From: Stomoxys calcitrans
Taxonomy: Eukaryota; Arthropoda; Insecta; Diptera; Muscidae
Reading direction: 5' to 3'
DNA length: 64,000 nucleotides
Assembly (NCBI RefSeq): GCF_963082655.1
Contig: NC_081552.1
Coordinates: 58,322,561-58,386,560, forward strand
In this document: piece after piece, positions 11,578 to 22,741 of the stretch
Numbering within the stretch: position 1 is the stretch's first letter
How the letters are laid out: each line of letters opens with the position of its first letter
Program-made: the position numbers and the translations under genes
The notes under the pieces: model-generated
The model's database searches: none
What the model saw: the letters and a program-made list of their open reading frames with translations, nothing else
What the model was told of the DNA's origin: nothing

Positions 11578-12212
11578 AACAACAGTCATAGAAAACACGG
11601 CCTTAATAATTTCAGGCAAATAGAGTAAAAGTTGCCCCCTCCAGAGGCTCAAAAAGTCAAACTGGGAAATCGGTATATATGACGGCTATATCAGGCTATA
11701 TACCGATTTAGACCATATTTGGAACAGTTGTTGAAAGTTATACCAAAACGACATATACAAAATTTTAACCACATTGAATATGAATTGCGCCCTCATGAAG
11801 TCCATGAAGTCTAATCGGGAGATCGGTTTATATGTCGGCTATATCAGGTTATGGACTGATTTAGACTATACTAGCACAGTTATACCACAACACTGCGTGC
11901 TAAATTTCAACCAATTCGGCTAAGAATTGCGCCCTCTAGAAGCTCAAGAAATAAAGACCCAAGATCGATTTATATGGCAGCATGTACCGATTTGGACCAT
12001 TTACAATCTCAACCGACCTACACTAAAAAAAATGTTTGTGCAAAATTTCAAGTGCCTACCCCTTCGAATGTTAGCGTGCTTTCGACAGACGGACGGACAT
12101 GACTAGATCGACTTAAAATGTCATGACGATCAAGAATATATATACTTTATGGGGTCTTAGATGCATATATCGAGGTTTTACAAACGGAATGATGAAACTA
12201 GTATATCCCCCA
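11578..12212 (-). mobile_element. HINE-like element, family A relative, 3' truncated
   Basis: About three diverged 153-bp units (CCTCCAGAGGCTCAAAAAGTC, then CCTCATGAAGTCC and CCTCTAGAAGCTC blocks), a very short GGAC run at 12090-12105, and a decayed 5' end (TATATCCCCCAT near 12205). The palindromic terminus is missing because the element at 10546-11577 abuts it, so that one probably inserted into or beside it. Confidence 0.7.
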
Positions 12213-12538
12213 TATGAAAATTCCTTTAGTTTTTCTAGATCACTGCATTAAGTGATTTTATGACTCTAAATGTAGAGAAAAGCGCGTTTTTTAGATCTTC
12301 AGTTTAAAATGGGCATAACTTTTTTGATTCACAGCGGCTTTCTATGATTCTTATCTTCTTTTGCAGTCCACAAAAATATCTCTCAAATAATATAATTCTT
12401 TTAAATCGGGCAACAAATCGCTAAGTTACAGTGGCTAAAATATGAAATACGCTCTAAAAACACAAAACAACATGTTCCTCTGTCTCTATTCTGCTTAAAA
12501 GATACCAAACAATATATACAACTGTGAAAAAGGAAATT
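12213..12538 (-). repeat. Unknown repeat X, first part of copy 1
   Basis: Not coding and not recognised. It matches, in reverse, the two blocks at 58792-59000 and 57115-57288: shared stretches include CAACAAATCGCTAAGTTACA and AAAACACAAAACAACAT. It continues after the HINE at 12539-14057 (TCGGTTAAAAATAGATA and ATGCAATTTTTTGTGTT near 14092-14135), so that HINE inserted into X. Confidence 0.65.
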
Positions 12539-14057
12539 AAACAAGTAAAAGCGTGCTAAGTTCGCCCGGGCCGAATCTTATATACCCTCCACCATGGAGC
12601 GCATTTGTCAGTTCTTTTCCCGGCATCCTTCTTAGGCAAAAAATTATATAAGAAAAGAAAGAAAGAAAAATCTGCTATTAAAGCGATATCAAGATATGAT
12701 CCGGTTTAGACAACAATTAAATTATATGTTGGAGACCTGTGTAAAATGTCAGCCAATTCGAATAAGAATTGCGCCCTTTGGGGGCTCAAAAAATAAAATA
12801 GAGAGATCGATTTATATAGGAGCTGTATTGGGCTATAGACCGATTCAGACCATAATAAACACGTATGTTGATGGTCATGAGAGAATCCGTCGTACAAAAT
12901 TTCAGGCAAATCGGATGAGAATTGCGCACTCTAGAGGCTCAAGAAGTCAAGACCCCAGATCGGTTTATATGGCAGCTGTATCAGGTTATGGACCGATGTG
13001 AACCATACTTGGTACAGTTATTGGATATCGTAGCAAAACACGTCCTGCAAAATTTCATTCAAATCGGAGAAGAATTGCGCACTCTAGAGGCTGAAGAAGT
13101 CAAGACTCAAGATCGGTTTATATGGCAGGTATATCAGGTTATGGACCGATGTGAACAATACTTGGCTCAGTTGTTGGATATCATAACAAAACACTTCGTG
13201 CAAAATTTCATCCCAATTGGGTAAGAATTGCGCACTCTAGAGGCTCAAGAAGTCAAGGCCCAAGATCGGTTAATATGACAGCTATATAAGGTTATGAACC
13301 GATTTGAACCATACTTGACACAGTTGTTGGATATCATAACAAAACACGTCGTGCAAAATTTCATTGCAATCGGATAGGAATTGCGCACTCTAGAGGTTCA
13401 AGAAGTCAAGACCCCAGATCGGTTTATATGGCAGCTATATCAGGTTATGGACCGATTTAAACCACACTTGGCACAATTGTTGGATAAAATAACGAAACAC
13501 GTCGTGCAAAATTTCATTTCAATCGGATAAGAATTGCGCACTCTAGAGGCTCAGGAAGTCAAGACCCAAGATCGGTTTATATGGCAGCTATATCAGGTTA
13601 TGGACCGATTTAAACCATACTTCGCACGAGTTGTTGGAAATCATAGCAAAACATGTCGTGCAAAATTTCATCCCAATCGGATAAGAATTGCGCACTCTAG
13701 ACGCTCAAGAAGTCAAGACCCAAGATCGGTTTATATGGCAGCTTTATCAAAACATGGACCGATATGGCCCATTTACAATACCAACCGACCTACACTAATA
13801 AGAAGTATTTGTGCAAAATTTCAAGCGGCTAGCTTTACTCCTTCGGAAGTTAGCGTGCTTTCGACAGACAGACGGGACGGACAGACGGGACGGACGGACA
13901 GACGGACGGACAGACGGACATGGCTAGATCGACATAAAATTTCACGACGATCAAGAATATATATACTTTATGGGGTCTCAGACGAATATTTCGAGTAGGT
14001 TACAAACAGAATGGACGAAATTAGTATACCCCCCATCTTATGGTGGAGGGTATAAAA
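12539..14057 (-). mobile_element. HINE-like element, family A, complete
   Basis: Left edge AACAAGTAAAAGCGTGC with a palindrome, the 3' module, about seven 153-bp units, a GGAC/AGAC microsatellite at 13862-13920 and right edge GGTGGAGGGTATAAAAA. The microsatellite has irregular GGGAC spacers. Several units read open because the one TAA per unit has mutated, giving a 154-codon spurious frame at 13534-13998. Confidence 0.85.
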
Positions 14058-14290
14058 AGTTTTCCAAAATGGGTAATAGCATAAAACATAAAATCGGTTA
14101 AAAATAGATACTTATGCAATTTTTTGTGTTCTAATTTTATTTCTGTATTTAGACATTTCTTAAAATAAATGACTTCCGCATGAATGAAAACATGCATGGG
14201 AAAACTGCAAATTTGTTTCAACACCCACCAAAACAAACATGCTTTAGCCTAAAAAAAATATTGAACTAACCCATTAATGACTATTGTACC
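14058..14290 (-). repeat. Repeat X, second part of copy 1, then unassigned sequence
   Basis: Positions about 14075-14140 resume repeat X after the HINE (compare 57115-57175 reversed). From about 14150 to 14290 I see nothing assignable. Confidence 0.5.
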
Positions 14291-14291
14291 T

Positions 14292-14367
14292 GATGGTCTC
14301 CAGGATTCGAACCCAGGCGTTCAGCGTCATAGGCGGACATGCTAACCTCTGCGCTACGGTGGCCTCC
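14292..14367 (-). tRNA. tRNA-like sequence, probably a tRNA-derived SINE head
   Basis: On the minus strand it starts GGAGGCCACCGTAGCG. An A-box-like TAGCGCAGAGG lies at 14346-14356 and a perfect B box GGTTCGAATCC at 14303-14313, spaced as in a tRNA, so an internal RNA polymerase III promoter is plausible. The two acceptor arms do not pair cleanly over seven bases and no long variable arm is evident, so a functional tRNA gene is unlikely; a SINE head or tRNA pseudogene is more likely. No SINE body follows on the downstream side here. Confidence 0.55.
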
Positions 14368-14422
14368 AAGGAAAAACAGAATAACACTTTTAAAGAATTA
14401 AACAATTTTTTATTTCATTGGT

Positions 14423-16155
14423 TTTTATACCCACCACCGAATGGTGGGGGTATATTTATTTTGTCATTCCGTTTACAACACATCAATATATCCATTTCCG
14501 GCCCTATAAAGTATATATATTCTTGATCGTCGTTAAAATCTACGACGATCTAGCCATGTCTGTCTGTTGAAATCACGCTGAAGTCTTTGTGACATTGAGC
14601 TGAAACTTTCCATAGAGTCTTTTTATACCCTATACCACTACTGTGGTACAGGGTTTTATAACGTAGTGCATTTGTTTGTAACACCCAGAAGAAAGAGAGA
14701 TAGACCCCATGGGTAAGTATACCGATCGAGTAAGTATATCGTCCATCTGTCCATGTTAAATTGTGTACAAAATACAGGTCGCAGTTTTCATCCGATCGCC
14801 TTCATATTTGACACAGGCATGTTATTTGGCCTAGAGACGAAGCCTATTGAACGTGGAAAAAATCGGTTTAGAATTGGATATAGCTCCCATATATACGTTC
14901 GCCCGATTTTCAGTAATAATGCAATAAAATCGTCATTACTCAACCGATTCTCTCGAAATTTGGCTGGAAGCATTTCCTTACGACTCTCGACATTACTGGT
15001 GATTTTCATGGAAATAGATTCAGATTAGGTATAGCTCTCATATATATATCGCCCGATTTTCACTCCTAGAGCCACTGCAAGCGCAATTATTGACCAATCT
15101 TCCCAAAACTTCGTGCGACTATTTATTTGACGATTTCTTTGACGACTTCCACAATGTCTATAAAGTATGCTCGAAATCGGTTCTAATTTAGCTCCCATAT
15201 ATATGTTCGTCCGATTTTCAGTATGCTTGCTATAAAATAGTCTATTGTTAACCGATTCTCTCGAAATTTGCCAGGAGTGATTTTCTAATGACTCTCGACA
15301 CTACTGGTGAATTTCATGAAAATCGGTTCAGATTTAGATATAGCTCTCATATATATGTTCATCGGATTTTAAGAAATATTGTAAGAAAGCTCATTTTTAC
15401 CAATTCTATCGAAATAATGAAGGATTTTCTTATGATTCTCGATATTACTGGTTAATTACGTGGAAATCGGCCCAGATTTAGATATAGCAGTCATATATGT
15501 ATATCGTCAGATTTTCGACCCAGGGCCACTGCAAGCGCATTGATTGACCAATCTTGCCAAAATTTTGCACAACGCTCCACTATAGCTCCTGTATATATGT
15601 TCGTCAGATTTTGGGTAACTTGCAATAATGTTGTCATTTGTCAACCGTAGTAATCACAGTTTGAACATATTGGCTCGCCGAGGTCCATCAAAATTGGTTC
15701 AGAATTGGGCATTTTACTTACAGGGTAGGTGTAGGGTATTATACAGTCGGCACCGCCCCACTTTTCCCTTCCTTACCGGTTTTTGTCTATAGCCAGTTCG
15801 AAGATAGGCTATATCGAACTATATCTTCATATAGCCTCCATATAGACCGATCCGACGATTTAAGCTCTTAGGAACATAAAAGCAACATTTGTTATCCGAT
15901 TTTGCTGAAATTTGGGACATTGAGTTTTGTAAGGCCATTCGATATCCTACTTCAACTTGGCCCCGATCGGTCTAGATTTGGATATAGTTGCCATATAGAC
16001 GGATTTCTCAATTTAAGGTCTTGGGCCCATAAAAAGCGTATTTATTGTCCGATTTTGCCAAAATTTGAGACAGTCAGTGGTGTTAGACCTTTCGATATCA
16101 ATATTTAATTTGGCTCATGTCGGTCCAGATTTGGATATAGGTGCCATCAGGGATG
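14423..16155 (+). mobile_element. HINE-like element, family B, split by a family-D insertion
   Basis: 5' part 14423-14619 (TTTTATACCCACCACCGAATGG, AAAGTATATATATTCTTGATCG, CATGTCTGTCTGTTG). The sequence then jumps at AGAGTCTTTTT and resumes at TTTTTGTCTATAGCC (15781-), as an uninterrupted B copy would read. About two units follow; the 3' terminus is missing and the element fades at about 16150. Confidence 0.75.
14620..15783 (+). mobile_element. HINE-like element, family D, nested in B
   Basis: It starts TTTTTATACCCTATACCACTAC and has its own subterminal repeat near the right end (GGTAGGTGTAGGGTATTA, 15724-15741), followed by CAGTCGGCACCGCCCC and CTTCCTTACCGGTTT. Internal units with AACCGATTCTCTCGAAATTTG recur at 14942, 15250 and (decayed) 15399, about 154 or 308 bp apart. 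It lacks a clear GTCC microsatellite. The termini follow HINE logic, but its sequence is the most diverged of the four families. Confidence 0.6.
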
Positions 16156-16505
16156 TAGCCAAGATTTCATTTTGGGCTTCGAACGCCAAACAACGGCTCT
16201 AGCTGCTGCTCCGTGTGCCCAGGTTCGCATTAACGACGAAAAATACCCTAGAATAGAGCTTGGAAAAATTCTTGATCGAGTTAGGAAAGAGGTATCGTAA
16301 TGAAATTTGGATAAGCGTAAAGTAGACGACTGAAACTAGTTACAACAATTTTTCCCGTAATGTTTTGGGGGAAAATTGGCATGTCAAAACTCTGCAATTT
16401 TTTATATCTCAAAAATCAAATGAAAAAAATTTTCAAAATTCTTAGGAGTGAGATTTCTGGAATCCGTTTTAATGCCTTGTTGCATTTGATGGTTTCTATA
16501 AAAAG
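16156..16505. other. Unassigned sequence
   Basis: No gene or known element. It is less AT-rich in 16180-16290 than its neighbours; short open frames there have no recognisable domain. Confidence 0.3.
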
Positions 16506-16994
16506 AAGTAAAAGCGTGCTAAGTTCGGCCGGGCCGAATCTTATATACCCTCCACCATGGATCGCATTTGTCGAGTTATTTTCCCGGCATCTCTTCTTAG
16601 GCAAAAGAAGGATATCAGAAAAGATTTGCTCTACTATTAGAGCGATATCAAGATATGGTCCGGTTTGGACCACAATTAAATTATATGTTGGAGACCTGTG
16701 TAAAATGTCAGCCAATTCGAATAAGAATTGCGCCCTTTGTGGGCTCAAGAAGTAAAATAGAGAGATCGATTTATATGGGAGCTGTATCGGCCTATAGACC
16801 GATTCAGACCATAATAAACACGTATGTTATTGGTCATGAGAGAATCCGTCGTACAAACTTTCAGGCAAATCGGATAATAATTGCGACCTCTAGAGGCTCA
16901 AGAAGTCAAGATCCCAGATCGGTTTATATGGCAGCTGTATCAGGTTATGAACCGACTTGTACTTTATTTGACATAGTTGTTGAAAGTAACAATA
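16506..16994 (-). mobile_element. HINE-like element, family A, 3' half (outermost of a nest)
   Basis: 3' terminus AAGTAAAAGCGTGC with palindrome TTCGGCCGGGCCGAA, 3' module and about two units, cut at GAAAGTAACAATAA by the next element. The same cut position occurs at 39220 and 50350. Its remaining 5' part is not identifiable downstream. Confidence 0.75.
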
Positions 16995-17096
16995 AACAAG
17001 TAAAAGCGTGTTAATTCGACCGAGCCGAATCTTATATACCCTCCACCATGGGTCGCATTTGTCGAGTTCCTTTCCCGGCATCTCTTCTTAGGCAAA
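16995..17096 (-). mobile_element. Solo HINE-A 3' terminus (102 bp)
   Basis: This piece holds only the AACAAGTAAAAGCGTG end, a partly decayed palindrome (TTCGACCGAGCCGAA), the subterminal repeat and the CCCGGCATCTCTTCTTAGGC motif, and stops at GGCAAA where the next terminus starts. It is exactly 102 bp, equal to the next piece. Its three differences in and near the palindrome mark it as the older copy. Confidence 0.8.
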
Positions 17097-17198
17097 AACA
17101 AGTAAAAGCGTGCTAAGTTCGGCCGGGCCGAATCTTATATACCCTCCACCATGGATAGCATTTTTCGAGTTCTTTTCCCGGCATCTCTTCTTAGGCAA
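17097..17198 (-). mobile_element. Second solo HINE-A 3' terminus (102 bp)
   Basis: Same composition and same 102-bp length as 16995-17096, with an intact palindrome. Its body probably resumes at 18539 (AAGGATATACAAG-type sequence that normally follows GGCAAAA), making it the direct host of the element at 17199-18538. Confidence 0.8.
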
Positions 17199-18538
17199 AA
17201 CAAGTAAAAGCGTGCTAAGTTCGGCCGGGCCGAATCTTATATACCCTCCACCATTGATCGCATTTGTCGAGTTCTATGCGCGGTATCTCTTTTTAGACAA
17301 ACATAGAATAATGAATTAGAACTGTTATCATATTGGAGCTATATCAAGTTATAGTCCGATTCGGACCATAATTGAATGCTGATTGACATTGTAGAACTCA
17401 TTGTGTAATATTTCAGTTCATTCGGATAAGAATTGCGCCTTATAAGGGCTCAAGAAGCAAAATCGGGAGATAGGTTTATATGGGAGCTGTATCAAGCTAT
17501 TGATCGATTCAGACCATACTAGACACGTATGTTGAAGGTCATGAGAGAAGGCCTTGTACAAAATTTCGGCCAAATCGGTTGAGAATTGCGCCCTCTAGAG
17601 GTTCGAGAAGTCAAGATCCCAGATCGGTTTATATGGCAGCTATATCAGCATCTATATCGATTTACGCCATACTTAGCATAGTTATTGGAAGTCATAACAA
17701 AACTCCTCATGCAAAATTTCAGCCATTTTGGATGAGAATTGCGCCATCACTTGGCTCAAGAAGTCAAGATCCAAGATCGGTTTATATGACACCTATACTA
17801 GATAATGAACCGATTTGAATCATACTTGGCACAGTTGTTGAAAGTAATACCAAAACACTACGTGCAAAATTTTAGTTAAATCGGACGGTAATTGCGCCCT
17901 CTAGAGGCTCAAGAAGTCAAGACCCAAGATCGGTTTATATGACAGCTATACCAGATTATGAACCGATTTGAAGCATACTTGGCACAATTATTGGATATTG
18001 TAACAAAACACGTCGTGCAAAATGTCATTCCAATCGGATAAGAATTGCGCACTCTAGAGCCTCAAGAAGTCAAGACCCAAGATCGGTTTATATGGCAGCT
18101 ATATCAGGTTATAAACCGATTTGAACCATACTTTGCCCAGTTGTTGGATATCATAACAAAACACGTCGTGCAAAATTCCATCCCAATCGGATAAGAATTG
18201 CGCACTCTAGAGGCTCAAGAAGTCAAGACCCAAGATCGGTTTATATGGCAGCTATATCAAAACATGGACCGATATGGCCCATTTACAATACCAACCGACC
18301 TACACTGATAAGAAGTATTTGTGCAAAATTTCAAGCGGCTAGCTTTACTCCTTCGGAAGTTAGCGTGCTTTCGACAGACAGACGGACGGACGGACAGACG
18401 GAGATGGCTAGATCGACATAAAATGTCGCGACGATCAAGAATATATATACTTTATGGGGTCTCAGACGAATATTTCGAGTAGTTACAAACAGAATGACGA
18501 AATTAGTATACCCCCCATCTAATGGTGGAGGGTATAAA
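17199..18538 (-). mobile_element. HINE-like element, family A (variant 3' module), nested
   Basis: It has a distinctive 3' module (TTCTATGCGCGGTATCTC, then TTTAGACAAACATAG) shared only with 55456-57114. About seven units of 153 bp, a GGAC microsatellite at 18375-18402 and a complete 5' end GGTGGAGGGTATAAAAA. Inserted in the T-run next to the TTTTGCCTAAG motif (plus sense of the element) of its host. Confidence 0.85.
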
Positions 18539-19428
18539 AAGGATATACAAGAAAAATTGGTCTGCTATTAGAGCGATATCAAGATATGGCCCGGTTTGGA
18601 CCACAATTAAATTATATGTTGGAGACTTGTGTAAAATGTCAGCCAATTCGAATAAGAATTGCGCCCTTTGTAGGCTCAAGAAGTAAAATAGAGAGATCGA
18701 TTTATATGGGAGCTGTATCGGGCTATATACCGATTCAGACCATAATAAACACGTATGTTAATGGTCATGAGAGAATCCGTCGTACAAAATTTCAGGCAAA
18801 TCGGATAATAATTGGGACCTCTAGAGGCTCAAGAAGTCAAGATCCAAGATCGGTTTATATGGCAGCTATATCACGGTGTGAACCGATTTGAACCATATTT
18901 GGCACAGTTGTTGGATATCATAACAAAATACTACGTGCCAAAATTCATTCAAATTGGATGGGAATTGCGCCCTCTAGAATCTCAAGAAGTCAAATCCCCA
19001 GATCTGTTTATATGACAGCTATATCACGTTATGGACTGATTTCAACCATACTTGGCACAGTTGTTGAATATCATAACGAAATACCTCGTGCAAAAATTCA
19101 TTCAAATCGGATAAGAATTGTGCCCTCTAGAGGCTCAAGAAGTCAAGACCCAAGATCGGTTTATATGGCAGCTATATTAGGTTATGGACCGATTTAAACC
19201 ATACTTGGCATAGTTGTTGGGTATCATAACAAAACACGTCGTGCGAAATTCCATTCCATTCGGATAAGAATTGCGCCCTCTAGAGGCTCAAGAAGTCAAG
19301 ACCCAAGATCGGTTTATATGACAGCTATATCAGGTTATGGACCGATTTGAACCATTCTTGGCACAGTTGTTGGATATCGTAACAAAACACGTCGTGCACA
19401 ATTTCATTCCAATCGAATAAGAATTGCG
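18539..19428 (-). mobile_element. HINE-A body, host of the nested element
   Basis: It starts with the GGATATACAAGAAAA/TTGGTCTGCTATTAGAGCG sequence that follows GGCAAAA in intact copies, then about five units. It stops inside a unit (GAATTGCG) where a plus-strand HINE begins, so its 5' end is lost. Confidence 0.8.
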
Positions 19429-20314
19429 TACCCTCCACCATAAGATGGGGGGTATACTAATTTCGTCATTCTGATGGTAACTACTCAAAATATTCGTCTG
19501 AGACCCCATAAAGTATATATATTCTTGATCGTCGTGAAATTATATGTCGATCTAGCCATGTCCGTTCGTCTGTCCGTCCGTCTGTCTGTCGAAAGCACGC
19601 TAACTTCCGAAGGAGTAAAGCTAGCCGCTTGAAATTTTGCACAAGTACTTCTTATTAGTGTAGGTCGGTTGGTATTGTAAATGGGCCATATCGGTCCATG
19701 TTTTGATATATCTGCCATATAAACCGATCTTGGGTCTTGACTTCTTGAGCCTCTAGAGTGCGCAATTCTTATCCGATTGGGATAAAATTTTGCACGACGT
19801 GCTTTGTTATGATATCCAACAACTGTGCCAAGTATGGTTCAAATCGGTTCATAACCTGATATAGCTGTCATATAAACCGATCTTGGGTCTTGACTTCTTG
19901 AGCTTCTACAGGTCCCAATTCCTATCCGATTTGGCTGAAATTTTGCATGACGTATTTTATTCTTACTTTCAACAACTGTGTCAAATAACGTTCAAATCGG
20001 TCCATAGCCTGATATAGCTGCCATATAAACCGATCTGGGATCTTGACTTCTTGATCCCTAGAGGTCGCAATTATTATCCGATATGCCTGAAATTTTGTAC
20101 GACGGATCCTCTCATGACCATCAACAAACGTGTTTATTATGGTCTGAATCGGTCTATTGCCCGATACAGCACCCATATAAATCGATCTCTCTATTTTACT
20201 TGTTGAGCCCCCAAAGGGCGCAATTCTTATTCGTATTGGCTGACATTTTACAAAGGTCTCCAACTGGTAATAATAAGATTCGGCCCGGCCGAACTTAGCA
20301 CGCTTTTACTTGTT
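19429..20314 (+). mobile_element. HINE-like element, family A
   Basis: 5' end TACCCTCCACCATAAGATGG (first five bases TTTTA missing), conserved block, CGTCTGTCCGTCCGTCTGTC microsatellite at 19568-19590, about three units, shortened 3' module (the subterminal repeat is deleted, CCAACTGGTAATAATAAGATTC) and an intact palindrome plus CTTTTACTTGTTTTT. Confidence 0.8.
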
Positions 20315-20316
20315 TT

Positions 20317-21048
20317 TCAAAAGTTTTTAAAATTTTAAATATTTGAAAAAATTGCTACGTCAAATAATTTTCTAAATTATGAATATACTACGATATCCCA
20401 TGTCTCTTCGCTGCCCCCGATGGTACACCCAATATCAGGGTGTAACTGTATCACAATTTTAATAGCTATAGCCTTATCCGTAAAGAAAGAACATTTTTAT
20501 AGTTTTAATGCCAAAATATACCAATTAAAAAAAAAACCCTTTAGTCGGCATATAAATACTATCAAGGTGTAACTATATCGCAATTTTGATATCTTAATCC
20601 CAATCTGTAAATAAAGTACCATTTTGTACGTTTTAGTACCTAAATGTACAAATTTCAAAATAATCTTCTAGTCAACCGCTACATACTGCCAAGATGTATC
20701 TGTATCCCTAATTTCACAGATGTTACTAAAACGTACAAAGTACCAAAACGCTCTTAATGCATAGATGTAACTGTATTCCAAATTTCAGAGCTGTAGCTCA
20801 ATCCGTAAAGAAGGTGCCATATTGTACGATTTAGTACCAAAATGTGCAAAAATCAACAAAATCTTCTAGTGTTCGGTTCATAATGCCAAGATGTGCCTAT
20901 ATTCCAAATTTCAGATCTGTAGCTCAATCTATAAGGAAAGTACCAAATAGAACCAAGTACAGCACTTAAGTACTTTTTATTCCACTCCGGGTACGATTTC
21001 ATATAACTTATCGTATATTTGTCAAGTCATCGATAATTTTTAGCAAAT
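20317..21048 (+). repeat. Unknown degenerate tandem repeat Z
   Basis: The motif (A/G)GTGTAACTGTAT...CAAATTTCAGA recurs near 20441, 20578, 20695, 20766 and 20892 (spacing 137, 117, 71, 126), each followed by CAATC(C/T)GTAAAGAAAGTACC-like sequence. No coding and no HINE termini. A reversed, weaker match lies at 22495-22735. Confidence 0.5.
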
Positions 21049-22399
21049 TTTTTTATACCCTCCACCATAAGATGGGGGGTACACTAATTTCGTCATTCTG
21101 ATTGTAACTACTCGAAATAGTCGTCTAAGACCCCATAAAGTATATATATTCTTGATCGTCGTGAAATTTTATGTCGATCTAGCCATGTCCGTCCGTCTGT
21201 CCGTCCGTTCGTCCGTCCGTTCGTCTGTCTGTCGAAAGCACGCTAACTTCCGAAGGAGTAAAGCTAGCCGCTTGAAATTTTGCACAAATACTTCTTATTA
21301 GTGTAGGTCGGTTGGTATTGTAAATGGGCCATATCGGTCCATGTTTTGATATAGCTGCCATATAAACCGATCTTGGGTCTTGACTTCTTGAGCCTCTAGA
21401 GTGCGCAATTTGTATCCGATTGAAATGAAATTTTGCACGACGTGTTTTGTTATGATATCCAACAACTGTGCCAAGTACAGTTCAAATCGGTTCATAACCT
21501 GATATAGCTGCCATATAAACCGATCTTGGGTCTTGACTTCTTGAGCCTCTAGAGTGCGCAATTCTTATCCGATCACAATGAAATTTTGCACGACGTGTTC
21601 TGTTATTATATCCAACAACTGCGCTAAGTATGGTTCAAATCGGTCCATAACCTTATATAGCTGTCATATAAACCGATCTTGGGTCTTGACTTCTTGAGCC
21701 TCTAGAGGGCGCAATTCTTATCCAATTTGAATGAATTTTGGCACGTAGTATTTTGTTATAATATTCAACAACTGTGCCAAAGATAGTTCAAATCGGTTCA
21801 TAACCTGATATAGCTGTCATATAAACAGATCTGGGGACTTGACTTCTTGAGCTTCTAGAGGGCTCAATTTCTATCCGATTTGCCTGAAATTTCGCAAGAC
21901 GTTTTTTATTGTTACTTTTAACAACTATGTCAAATAAAGTACAAGTCGATTCATAACCTGATATAGCTGCCATATAAACCGGACCGGGGTCTTGATTTCT
22001 TGAGCCTCTAGAGGTCGCAATTTTTATCCGATTTGCCTGAAATTTTGTACGACGGATTCTCTCATAACCATTAACATACGTGTTTATTATGGTCTGAATT
22101 GGTGTATAGGCCGATACAGCTCCCATATAAATCGATCTCTCTATTTTACTTCTTGAACCCACAAAGGGCGCAATTCTTATTCGAATTGGCTGACATTTTA
22201 CACAGGTCTCCAACATATAATTTAATTGTGGTCCAAACCGGACCATATCTTGATATCGCTCTAATAGCAGAGCAAATCTTTTCTTATATCCTTTTTTTTG
22301 CCTAAGAAGAGATGCCGGGAAAAGAACTCGACAAATGCGATCCATGGTGGAGGGTATATAAGATTCGGCCTGGCCGAACTTAGCACGCTTTTACTTGTT
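21049..22399 (+). mobile_element. HINE-like element, family A, complete
   Basis: TTTTTTTATACCCTCCACCA start, GTCCGTCTGTCCGTCCGTTC microsatellite at 21188-21235 with GTTC interruptions, about six units, intact 3' module and palindrome (TTCGGCCTGGCCGAA, one change), end CTTTTACTTGTTA. A reverse-frame ORF of 185 codons (21788-22345) is only a run of units that lost their stop. Confidence 0.85.
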
Positions 22400-22741
22400 A
22401 AGGTCTTTTCTATTATGCTTATATGTCCCATACAACATTTTCCTACAACTTTTTCTATAAACAAATTTCGATAAATATTTTTAAACATTTTAACCCATTA
22501 CGCTTGACACTCGATTTCGTTGTCCGATTTTGATGAAATTATGAAAAATAGTAATGGAAACGGAGGAACCTACGTTTGATACCGTATTTGGCACATTTTC
22601 GTAATTTCTTTACGGATGAAATAGAGCTCTGAAATTTAATATGTAGATTCTATTAAAATATGTTGGCTGACTAAGTGATTTTTTTAACAAATCAAACATT
22701 TTGGTATCTAAAAGTACAAATAGCTTTTACAATGACAAGTA
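22400..22741 (-). repeat. Unassigned sequence with a reversed match to repeat Z
   Basis: TTTCTTTACGGATGAAATAG and AGCTCTGAAATTT near 22605-22640 are the reverse complement of the Z consensus at 20775-20810. Nothing else recognisable. Confidence 0.35.

Noticed and set aside
12922..13224. Repeat protein with a 51-residue period (RTLEAQEVKTQDRFIWQLYQ type)
   Set aside because: It is the translation of the 153-bp array unit (51 codons). Each unit normally carries a TAA; long frames appear only where that stop mutated, on either strand, and frames do not cross element ends.
14292..14367. Functional tRNA gene
   Set aside because: Acceptor arms do not pair well and the sequence resembles SINE heads; reported as tRNA-like only.
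21788..22345. 185-codon open frame on the minus strand
   Set aside because: It spans the 3' module and several array units of a HINE; the same peptide fragments recur in all copies and reading depends on lost stops.
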